Shown: positions 50,553-58,993 of the stretch, piece by piece
Position numbering within the stretch: the first letter of the stretch is position 1
How the letters are laid out: each line of letters opens with the position of its first letter
Assembly: GCA_002733645.1 (NCBI GenBank)
Contig: NVWL01000010.1
Span: 46,152-110,151 of the forward strand
Source: Oceanobacter sp.
GTDB taxonomy: Bacteria; Pseudomonadota; Gammaproteobacteria; Pseudomonadales; Oceanobacteraceae
Length of the DNA stretch: 64,000 nt
Direction: 5' to 3'
Made by a program: the position numbers and the translations under genes
Notes under the pieces: model-generated
What the model saw: the letters and a program-made list of their open reading frames with translations, nothing else
Told to the model about the DNA's origin: nothing
The model's database searches: none

Positions 50553-53500
50553 ATGGCAAGCGCCAGTGAATTCGCATTTCAAAACGAAATGATTCAGCAG
50601 TTGGTGGCTAATGGTTGGTTGCTGGGTAAGCCCGAGCACTACAATCGTGAGTTGGCACTGTATTCAGAAGACTTACTGGGGTTTGTGCAAGACACCCAAG
50701 ATGAGCAATGGCAAAAATTCTGTGCCTTATACCCTAATGATCCAGAGTCTAAATTTTTAGAGCGTGTGGCTGCTCAGCTAAACAAGGCTGACCCGAATGC
50801 GGCGGCGTCGTTTTCGAATAAAGAACTGCGCTCTTTTGGTACGTTGGGGGTATTACGCCATGAGCTGCGTGATCGCGGCACGCGTTTTAGCCTGTGCCAA
50901 TTTAAGCCCGAGCACGACCTCAACCCCGATACGCTAGCCCGTTATCAGCACAATCGTTTACGCGTGGTGCCAGAGCTGGTCTACAGCCCTTGGGCGACGG
51001 AGTCGCATGAAGCCGAGGAAGGTATTCGTGCTAAACGCTGGCGCATCGACTTAGTCTTGTTTGTGAATGGCTTGCCAGTGGCGACGCTGGAGCTGAAGTC
51101 TGAATTTAAGCAGGCAGTGCAAAACGCCATCAAGCAATACAAAACCACTCGCTTTGCCATAGATCCGGCCACCAAAAAGCCCGAGCCGTTATTAACCTTT
51201 AAACGCGGTGCTTTAGTGCATTTTGCTGTGAGCCAGTACGAAGTGTATATGGCGACGCGCTTAGAGGGTGATAAGACTTTCTTTTTACCGTTTAACAAAG
51301 GGACGTCAACAGGCGGTGCGGGCAATGACGTGCCTGTGGACGTAAACCAGTACGCCACCGATTACTTGTGGAATGAGGTATTACAGCCCGATAACTTGCT
51401 GAATATTCTCGCCCGTTTTGTGCATTTACAAATTGAAGAAAAAGAAGACTGGGAAGGGCGCAAGTACAAAAAAGAGGCGCTGATATTCCCGCGTTATCAC
51501 CAGTGGGATGTGGTCACTAAGTTGGTGAATGCCGCACGCACGGAAGGGCCGGGCAATAAGTATTTAATTCAGCACAGTGCCGGTTCGGGCAAGTCGAATT
51601 CTATCGCGTGGTCGGCGCACCAGTTATCGGCGATTCACACTGGGGAGGGCAATAAGCTGTTTGATTCGGTGATTGTGGTGACAGATCGAACGGTACTGGA
51701 CGATCAGCTGCAAGAAACGATTTCGCAGTTTACCTCGGTCGAGGGCACGGTGGGGCGCATTAACCGCAATGAGGGCGATGGCTCTAAATCGGAAAAACTC
51801 GCCAAAGCACTCGAAACCTCGCAGCCGATTATTATCGTCACCATTCAAACCTTCCCTTATGTGTTAAAAGCCATCGAAAACAGCGTCAGCTTAAAAGAGC
51901 GCAATTATGTGGTGATTGCCGATGAAGCGCACAGTTCGCAAACCGGCAGTACCGCGCGCCAGTTAAAAGAAGTGCTGATGATGGACGCCACAAGCGACGA
52001 AGAAGAACTCTCGACCGAGGATATTCTCGATGCTGCTGTGGCTTCACGTCGTGCGTCTAAAAATCTCAGTTATTTAGCCTTTACCGCCACGCCTAAAACT
52101 AAAACGCTTGAGCAGTTTGGTCGTTTACCTAAGCCGAATGAAGCACCATCTAAAACCAACAAGCCCGAAGCCTACCATGTGTATTCGATGCGCCAAGCCA
52201 TCGAAGAAGGCTTTATTTTAGATGTGCTGAAAAACTACACCAATTATAAAGTTGCCTATAACTTAGCCATGAAAATGGCAGGCAGCGATCAAGAGGTTGA
52301 AAGCAAAAAGGCCAAGGTCAAACTGAACCAGTGGGTGCGTTTGCACGATTACAACATTAGCCAAAAAGTGCAGGTCATTGTCGAGCATTTTAAAGATAAC
52401 GTGATGGGTTTATTGGGCGGACAAGCGAAAGCTATGGTCGTGACCAGCTCGCGCAAAGAAGCCGTGCGCTACAAGCTCGCTTTTGATAAGTACATTGCTG
52501 AGAAGGGCGCTGCTGGCTTAGGTTCAGGAGCAGGAACAGAAAAACGTTATGCCAATATTCACGCAATGGTGGCCTTCTCTGGTGAGGTGGAATACAACGA
52601 GAAAGACCCCAATGCTACGGCATTACTGGGCGAGAAATTCACCGAAGCCAATATGAACACTAATCTCAAAGGTCGTGATATGCGCAAAGCCTTTGATAGC
52701 GACGATTACCAAGTAATGATTGTTGCCAACAAGTTTCAAACTGGCTTTGATCAGCCCAAACTCTGCGCTATGTACGTTGATAAAAAACTGGGTGGGGTTG
52801 AGTGTGTATAAACACTGTCGCGGTTAAATCGTACTTTCCCGAGTAAGGCAGAAACTGGCACTTTCATTTTGGACTTTTTTAATGAGCCAGACGATATTCT
52901 GTCTGCCTTTCAGCCGTATTATCAAACGGCTGAATTGGCCGATGTATCCAACCCTGATTTGATCTTTGATTTATCCGACAAGCTGCGCGCTTCGGGTATT
53001 TTCTTGTGGCAAGAAGTCGAGCAGTTTTGTAACGCCTTTTATGTAAAAAGCAAAAGCAATGCGGCCATCGCGAACATCTGCAAGCCTGCGGTTGAGCGTT
53101 GGCAAAAACGCTATAAGTCAGCCATTGAGGCATTTAAACAAGCGAAAGAGATGTTTGAGCGCACTAAGCGCACGAATGATCCGGTGTTAATTGCGAATGC
53201 CGAGAATAGTTTTAAAGAATGTAAGCAAGAAAAAGACGCGCTAGAAATCTTCAAGAAAGACTTGGGCACGTTTGTGCGCTTTTACGAGTTTATGTCTCAG
53301 ATTGTGGACTACAACGATAAAGATTTAGAAAAACTCTGTTTGTATGCACGTAATTTGCGCCCTATGTTGCGTGAGGTCGTTGAAGAAGACGATGACATTA
53401 ACCTGAATGATGTCGTGTTAAGTCACTATCGTTTGTCGGTAATTCGTCAACAAGATTTAAAGTTAAAAGAAGACTCAGCAGATTATAAATTAGTGCCGGG

Positions 53501-53849
53501 CGAAGGTTTGGGGTCAGCCAAAGCAAAAGACAAAAAAGAAGAGTTTTTGTCGCAAATAATTGAGCGTTTAAACGAACTCTTTATTACCGATCAGTTAACT
53601 GAAAACGACATGGTGAACTATGCCTACACCGTGCGCGATAAACTCAGTGAGAATATTCAGGTCATGCAACAGATTGCCAATAACAGCCCAGAGCAAGCGA
53701 TGTTAGGCGATTTTGCGAAAGCGATTGATGATGCCATTTTGGATAGTAGCGCAGCGCATCAAAACCAGATGATGCAGTTACTGTCAGACCCAATCAAAGC
53801 GAAAGGATTTTCTAAGTTAATTTATGATTTGCTGACTTTGGCGGTGTGA
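50553..53849 (+). pseudogene. hsdR: Type I restriction subunit R interrupted by an in-frame TAA at 52809-52811 (ORFs 50553..52811 and 52869..53849 share a frame)
   Basis: First part: VLFVNGLPVATLELKSEFKQAV, QHSAGSGKSNSIAW, VIADEAHSSQTG, GFDQPKLCAMYVDKKLGGVECV*; continues in frame TLSRLNRTFPSKAETGTFILDFFNEPDDI. Confidence 0.9.
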
Positions 53850-53884
53850 GGTGTCTCGTTCGATGGAGTAATAAAAAAGGCCCG

Positions 53885-53915
53885 ATACCAAAATACGGTA
53901 ACGAGCCTTTTTCTT
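53885..53915. terminator. Probable terminator between hsdR and the tmRNA-like fragment
   Basis: AAAAAAGGCCCGATACCAAAATACGGTAACGAGCCTTTTTC: imperfect hairpin with flanking A/T tracts. Confidence 0.6.
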
Positions 53916-53920
53916 CAATT

Positions 53921-53950
53921 TGGTGGAGATGGCGGGATTTGAACCCGTGT
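53921..53950 (-). other. 3' end of a tmRNA (ssrA)-like gene, fragment only; candidate attachment-site remnant
   Basis: Reverse complement ACACGGGTTCAAATCCCGCCATCTCCACCA: T-arm/acceptor/CCA; no tag-peptide region follows upstream. Confidence 0.7.
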
Positions 53951-54117
53951 CTATGTGTTCTATAGTGCAATAAAGTGTTTTAAATCAATTGGTTGTAAGA
54001 TTCTTCATCACTATATAACACAGTAATGCACTAAGCTGTAGTCAGCATGTAGTCATTCGTAAGAAAGGATTTTAAACACATGAATATGATGAATGTAGGT
54101 GAGAAAAAGCTATACGA

Positions 54118-54295
54118 AAATTTGTACACCTATGAAGCCTATAACCAGTAGCTTTCAGGAATCATCTGCGAATCTGTACACCTATCGAGGCCTGCTAACA
54201 TTAACTTTCTGGAGTCTTCTGCAAATCTGTACACCTAAGAAGGCTATGAACAGTAAGTTGCAGAGGCTTTACGTAAATCTGTACACCGCAGGTCT
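54118..54295. repeat. Four degenerate direct repeats, period 52-53 bp, sharing AAATCTGTACACCTA
   Basis: TGTACACC at 54123, 54175, 54228, 54280; inter-unit sequence also related. Confidence 0.85.
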
Positions 54296-54316
54296 ATCAT
54301 GGGGCGCTTCGCCCCC

Positions 54317-54359
54317 ATACCCCAGATAAGCGCTCAGGCCGCTAGGCCGGTCGATCAGG
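54317..54359 (+). repeat. Prophage direct repeat copy A (att-like)
   Basis: 36-bp perfect match AGATAAGCGCTCAGGCCGCTAGGCCGGTCGATCAGG (54324-54359) with copy B; similarity continues as ATCTAAATGGAC downstream. Confidence 0.95.
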
Positions 54360-54438
54360 ATAAGTATATGATAGGCGGTCATCTAAATGGACAACTCAAA
54401 ATAGTTGGCATAAGTATTAATTGGTTAGAAGTTCATAC

Positions 54439-55011
54439 TCATGGCAGATAGTGTTCAATCCATTTGGGAATGGCTTGCGAGGTTTTGTGAATCATGCCAT
54501 TGCGATAGTCAGCTATCCATTGGTAACGCTGACTATTGTCGTAAATATGAGCGCTCTCAAATGCCTTAATATGCGCTTGCAAGTTTGCTAGTGAGCGCGG
54601 ATAGCGTCTAACAATATCAGCAATAGGAATTGCATGCCCACCAAGACCAACACGCTTGGAAACTCGCTCTCCACTGAGTTGTGCACTGCTCAGCCCAACG
54701 TATATAAATGTGGTTCTGAAACCACATTCACGGGCTTGCTTCGTATATTTTAGATATGTTGAACCTGATATCGTAGATTCAGCAACGAAAGACCTGCCTT
54801 CTTCTATGTACCGCTTAACCATTGATAATGCTTGTTTACCAGCAGCAAATTGCTCTTGATCAACAGAAGAAAATGACCCCGTCATATCTTTGGCAATATA
54901 ATCTGGATCAATCACTTGGACGGAAGGAAATCGCTCCTTGATCGTCATGGACATGGTTGACTTTCCCGCTCCGTTTGGACCAGCAACAAGCCAAAATTGT
55001 GGCCTAGACAT
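54439..55011 (-). CDS. Zeta-toxin-like P-loop kinase
   Basis: LVAGPNGAGKSTMSM, ESTISGSTYLKYTKQARECGFRTTFIYVGL, RVGLGGHAIP. Confidence 0.83.
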   Translation of the reverse strand: MSRPQFWLVAGPNGAGKSTMSMTIKERFPSVQVIDPDYIAKDMTGSFSSVDQEQFAAGKQALSMVKRYIEEGRSFVAESTISGSTYLKYTKQARECGFRTTFIYVGLSSAQLSGERVSKRVGLGGHAIPIADIVRRYPRSLANLQAHIKAFESAHIYDNSQRYQWIADYRNGMIHKTSQAIPKWIEHYLP

Positions 55012-55022
55012 GCACTATTCCT

Positions 55023-55217
55023 TTAGTGTTTTGGTGTGTTAGGTTGTATTGATTTACGCTTTTCTGCCGCCATGGCTTCTCTGTAGGCATCGTCACCAAG
55101 TCTCTTACGACCTTCGTCGGTCTCAAGTTCTCGTGCCAATTGCTCAAGCTGAATCTCATCGACTGACGTTGCTTTATGCTCATGCTTCATTTCTGGATTC
55201 TCCAGTAGATCAACCAT
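55023..55217 (-). CDS. Small protein upstream of the zeta-like toxin; candidate antitoxin
   Basis: 64 aa, charged, co-directional, 11 bp gap to toxin gene. Confidence 0.6.
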   Translation of the reverse strand: MVDLLENPEMKHEHKATSVDEIQLEQLARELETDEGRKRLGDDAYREAMAAEKRKSIQPNTPKH

Positions 55218-55342
55218 ATTACGCTCTTTATGATAGCGCCACCGACTTGCAATTACCCGTAAAAATTATGTTGCCATTGCAACAAAGATGATTGTTAAGG
55301 GTTGCTGTCGCCATAACAACTAAGATGGCTGATAAGGGGCGG

Positions 55343-55385
55343 ATACCCTAGATAAGCGCTCAGGCCGCTAGGCCGGTCGATCAGG
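55343..55385 (+). repeat. Prophage direct repeat copy B (att-like)
   Basis: 55350-55385 identical to 54324-54359. Confidence 0.95.
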
Positions 55386-55497
55386 GTGTCGGTATCTGAA
55401 GAATGGCGATCTAAATGGACGCTAGAGGGGGATTGGGAAGAAAGTTTCGCTTGCGAAACAGTTGATCCATGTGGTGCATTCGCTACGCTCATTGCAC

Positions 55498-56601
55498 TCA
55501 CATTGGATCAGAACTGTTGCTAGTTACAATATTTTCCATCCAGCTGCCTGAAGAATCGTTTCGTTTGCACATTGCAAATCCCTGAAAATCAGCACCGATG
55601 ATCTTAACCATGCATTCATTTATAGGCTGTATTTCGTATTGCAGGGACATAAGCTGACTAGGTGTGAAAAGAGCGTAGGAGTCATCAATTAGAACCTCGA
55701 ACTGATACGAAATCTTTGGAAAACGACCATTATTGAATGAGATATAGATTTCATCTGCCTTTGACAGAAATTTAAAAACAGGCTCTTTGGGCAAAACAGG
55801 CTGTGAGTTATCTTCAGAGCTTATAAGTGTCGGTAGGGTTGATTGGTCAACAAGATCTTGGGTTGGGTGATATGCCGCCGTAAGTTTGTTAAAACCATAG
55901 TAGGAGAAAATCAATGATAACAGTACTAGACATATACCAAGCTTAATACCAATACCACCTAAGGCATTAAAACGTCCGTCTACTCGCTTCTCATTACCAG
56001 CTTCGCCAGAAACACTTTTGGTGTGACTTTGATAAAGGGAATATGTTTTTTTAGTAAACTTTCCGTGTATCTCACGATCTCGTTTTGATATGGGAGGGGA
56101 AGCTCCAGTTACTGGGCCAAAATACACATCAACACGGAATCGGTTATCCATGCCGATTTTTGAAAGTTTGGTTACACGAAAGGTTGTTTCGACCAAGGTT
56201 CGTGCAAAGTTAGCAATTTGGCTAAGATCCTGAGTGACAAAGATTATTTCTGTAGATTGACCATTTTCACCCACTAGATGACGATGTTCGGCGAGAAACG
56301 CCTTATCCTGATCACGTACATTTTTAGCATTGAGACCAGCCGGCCATAGGCGCCAGAGCTCATCTATTACAATGAGAGCGCCAGCAGTAAAAACCTCTGT
56401 CCACCAGTTGGGGTTTTGAATAATATCCTCAGTTTTGAACTGAGTTACTGTCATTCCAAATCGTTCAAGACATTCGTCAGAGTTCATTGGTATGTTGGTA
56501 AATATCTCACGTTTTTTTTCTAGTGCGGGTCTAATGACATTATCGACGACACCATAAGATTTTCCGTGACCTGGTAAACCTGTATAAGCAGATATAGACA
56601 T
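55498..56601 (-). CDS. zot: Inovirus assembly protein pI / Zot-like ATPase
   Basis: YTGLPGHGKSYGVVDNVIRPAL (Walker A), ALIVIDELWRLWP, single TM after the ATPase domain. Confidence 0.93.
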   Translation of the reverse strand: MSISAYTGLPGHGKSYGVVDNVIRPALEKKREIFTNIPMNSDECLERFGMTVTQFKTEDIIQNPNWWTEVFTAGALIVIDELWRLWPAGLNAKNVRDQDKAFLAEHRHLVGENGQSTEIIFVTQDLSQIANFARTLVETTFRVTKLSKIGMDNRFRVDVYFGPVTGASPPISKRDREIHGKFTKKTYSLYQSHTKSVSGEAGNEKRVDGRFNALGGIGIKLGICLVLLSLIFSYYGFNKLTAAYHPTQDLVDQSTLPTLISSEDNSQPVLPKEPVFKFLSKADEIYISFNNGRFPKISYQFEVLIDDSYALFTPSQLMSLQYEIQPINECMVKIIGADFQGFAMCKRNDSSGSWMENIVTSNSSDPM

Positions 56602-56604
56602 GAA

Positions 56605-56901
56605 TCAACCTATTATTGGAATTCGTTTTAGAATAAATCTAGCTGTATAGGCACTAACAATGATTCCTATTCCGATATCTAGTTGAAATGCCTCTAAAAT
56701 CCAAGTTACAGAAGAGGGAACGACAATAGTTCCTATGTTTTGCATAAAATCTGGTGCAGGAATGCTCTCAAAGATGGATGCCACGGATGAAAGTATTGAA
56801 TCTAATATCCATACTCCAAATGCTTGAAATTCATCACGTAACCATTCAAGAGTACAGGAGGGATCATACCACTGACATGAGTTTATAATTTCTTCATTCA
56901 T
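56605..56901 (-). CDS. Inovirus pVI-like minor coat protein (DUF2523-like)
   Basis: 98 aa, hydrophobic segments, directly upstream of zot. Confidence 0.72.
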   Translation of the reverse strand: MNEEIINSCQWYDPSCTLEWLRDEFQAFGVWILDSILSSVASIFESIPAPDFMQNIGTIVVPSSVTWILEAFQLDIGIGIIVSAYTARFILKRIPIIG

Positions 56902-56903
56902 AA

Positions 56904-58178
56904 TTAAGCACTCGCAAAAACTCTAAATCCAGCCCATATGTAGATGACCATCATGAGAGAAGTTAGAAAAGGTTTAATGGATTCCATTAGTTCGCAGTGG
57001 AGCGTTGTAGTGGCAACTGTATTTAGAATCGTGTCTCGAAGATCAATAGAAAAGTCTGGACACTGCGCATTGCTGACATCAACTAATTCAGACATTCCTG
57101 AAAAAGATGAAATTAGCTCTGAGCCTTCTATACGTCCTTTAAAATTGGTAAATGCCTGATCAATTGAAGATGCTCCACCTGTGCTGCTGTGTGAAGGGAA
57201 AGAACCAGTACCAGAGTTGTTTAAGCAATCGTAATAATTGGCACTTTTGGGGTTACATTCACCTGAGTTAAGAGATTGATTAATAGCGTCTAATTTAGCA
57301 CCAAGATTGTCAGCTATGGATGTTGACGCAGAATTGATTGTTGACTCAAGACTTGCGGTATCTAAATCTTTGGTATTTGAACCAATATTATCGATAGCGG
57401 ATTCTATAGTTGTTGTATTGGAAATACTCTGTTCGGTATCGTCTCGAATTGCCTGCTCAACGCTAGAGAAATCATCCTCTAACGCCTCATCAATTAATGT
57501 GGCTAAACGCTCAACGTCAATATCAGACGGGTCTGTATTAGGATCAGTATTAGGATCGGGGTCAGGATCGTTATTTTGATTGCAGGTTAATGTGAAATTT
57601 TGAGGATCTTCATACTCATAAATTTCTTCCTCTCCGTCTGCACAACCACCTGTTGTTTGTATTAAATATGCATAGCAGCTAGAGGAATCAGAACATTGTG
57701 ATTGTGATGGGCAAGTATCATTAATAGTTATGTATGATCCATCAGAGCATTGCTGGAGATCGACGCGATCACAATGATCATCGTAGCCTAGGATGTCGGA
57801 TGGAAAACCGTCCTCACATATTTCAGTAGATTGCCCATAACCTGCTTGACAGCTAGTGACCTGATTAGAAAAGGCATCACATTGAGATCTATTTAATGTG
57901 GTTATTACAATGGCCAGTGCGCCGTTAGAGAATTTTTTTTTGTATTTTGCCCACTGACCTACAAATTCAGAGTCAAATACCATATCAACGCAATCCTGAG
58001 TTTTATTACAAAGGATCATTGCAGCATCGTATGCAGTTGCTCCAAAGAAACTAGGGTCAGAGTAATAACCCTGAGTAAACCAAAAAAAACCGTATTGACC
58101 ATAGTTAGCTTCATCACTAATGGAATGTGAGTTAATGGAAATTAGGTTTAGTGCTATAAGAAAAAATATTTTTTTCAT
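56904..58178 (-). CDS. Inovirus adsorption/minor coat protein, pIII-like
   Basis: Signal peptide, Cys-rich ectodomain, DPDPDPNTDPNTDPSD linker, C-terminal TM. Confidence 0.75.
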   Translation of the reverse strand: MKKIFFLIALNLISINSHSISDEANYGQYGFFWFTQGYYSDPSFFGATAYDAAMILCNKTQDCVDMVFDSEFVGQWAKYKKKFSNGALAIVITTLNRSQCDAFSNQVTSCQAGYGQSTEICEDGFPSDILGYDDHCDRVDLQQCSDGSYITINDTCPSQSQCSDSSSCYAYLIQTTGGCADGEEEIYEYEDPQNFTLTCNQNNDPDPDPNTDPNTDPSDIDVERLATLIDEALEDDFSSVEQAIRDDTEQSISNTTTIESAIDNIGSNTKDLDTASLESTINSASTSIADNLGAKLDAINQSLNSGECNPKSANYYDCLNNSGTGSFPSHSSTGGASSIDQAFTNFKGRIEGSELISSFSGMSELVDVSNAQCPDFSIDLRDTILNTVATTTLHCELMESIKPFLTSLMMVIYIWAGFRVFASA

Positions 58179-58283
58179 GGCGTTTTACCAGCGAGAAAAA
58201 CAGGCATAGGACGTTGCAAATCCGGTAATGAAAAAACTCCAGTAATACAAATCCAACATAGAAAAATTCCGTTTTTTTTAATT

Positions 58284-58303
58284 AAAAAGGGGCCGAAGCC
58301 CCC
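58284..58303 (-). terminator. Terminator downstream of the major coat gene
   Basis: GGGGGC-TTCG-GCCCCTTTTT on - strand. Confidence 0.92.
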
Positions 58304-58310
58304 AAGGAGA

Positions 58311-58460
58311 TTAAGCTCCGCGAATCATTGAAAGGAGCATTTTTGCGCCCTTCACAGCCATATATACCACCACAACGGCAGCGGCGACGGTGCCGATACC
58401 TGTTACGATTGTTGTAAAATCGACTGCGCTAGTGATAGCGGTTACTGTTGCTGCGTCCAT
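58311..58460 (-). CDS. Candidate major coat protein (pVIII-like), 49 aa, absent from the supplied ORF track
   Basis: Read directly: MDAATVTAITSAVDFTTIVTGIGTVAAAVVVVYMAVKGAKMLLSMIRGA*; GAGG upstream; single TM with basic C-terminus; terminator after stop. Confidence 0.85.
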   Translation of the reverse strand: MDAATVTAITSAVDFTTIVTGIGTVAAAVVVVYMAVKGAKMLLSMIRGA

Positions 58461-58465
58461 ATTTA

Positions 58466-58687
58466 TTACCTCAATAATTTAAGTATTTGTGAAATTCCCC
58501 AGGCGGATGCCCATGGGACTATAAACAGGCCGAAACCTGCGGCGAACATAGCTGTAGCGACCGAAGGGTCGATTTGGCTATAGTCAAACGGGACGGTAGC
58601 GACCTGTGTCAACCACCCCGTAGGACAAATGGGAGAGCCGTCTGAATTAATTGTGACAGCACCTCCGCAAACTATTTGAGTGTTCAC
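58466..58687 (-). CDS. Small inovirus membrane/coat-associated protein
   Basis: 73 aa with one TM, between SSB and major coat genes. Confidence 0.6.
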   Translation of the reverse strand: MNTQIVCGGAVTINSDGSPICPTGWLTQVATVPFDYSQIDPSVATAMFAAGFGLFIVPWASAWGISQILKLLR

Positions 58688-58962
58688 TAGCTAGCCTTTT
58701 GAACACTTTTTTGAATTGGAATTAATTTCAATTCGAAGGCGTTCAGTTCAAGATTTTTGAAACGTCCGACTTGGAATGTGCTGAGATCTAACGTGTATTC
58801 ACCAATAGGTTTAGCGTCAGAAGGATTACGTAGCGGTACTTCAATTTGTTGGGGGAATGCACCGCCCATATGCGCATAAGCCTCCTGAAAATAGCGGATA
58901 CCATTTTTAGTAGTACGGGATTGAGCTTGGTGGTGACCGTCAATAATGCTGATTTGTAACAT
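58687..58962 (-). CDS. Inovirus ssDNA-binding protein (G5P-like)
   Basis: 91 aa, YTLDLSTFQVGRFKNLELNAFELKLIPI; located between rep and coat genes. Confidence 0.75.
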   Translation of the reverse strand: MLQISIIDGHHQAQSRTTKNGIRYFQEAYAHMGGAFPQQIEVPLRNPSDAKPIGEYTLDLSTFQVGRFKNLELNAFELKLIPIQKSVQKAS

Positions 58963-58993
58963 GGTTATTTACCTCGTTTTGGGTTGCGTAGAG

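Noticed and set aside
52869-53849. Separate gene encoding a 326-aa protein
   Set aside because: It continues the hsdR reading frame after a single TAA, with conserved HsdR sequence already encoded between the stop and the called start.
53921-54280. Complete tmRNA gene
   Set aside because: Only the 3' T-arm/acceptor segment is recognisable; no tag-peptide reading frame or 5' acceptor strand found upstream on the minus strand.
54118-54295. Possible CRISPR array (regular 52-bp period)
   Set aside because: The intervening sequences are related to each other rather than unique spacers, units are degenerate, and no cas genes are present.
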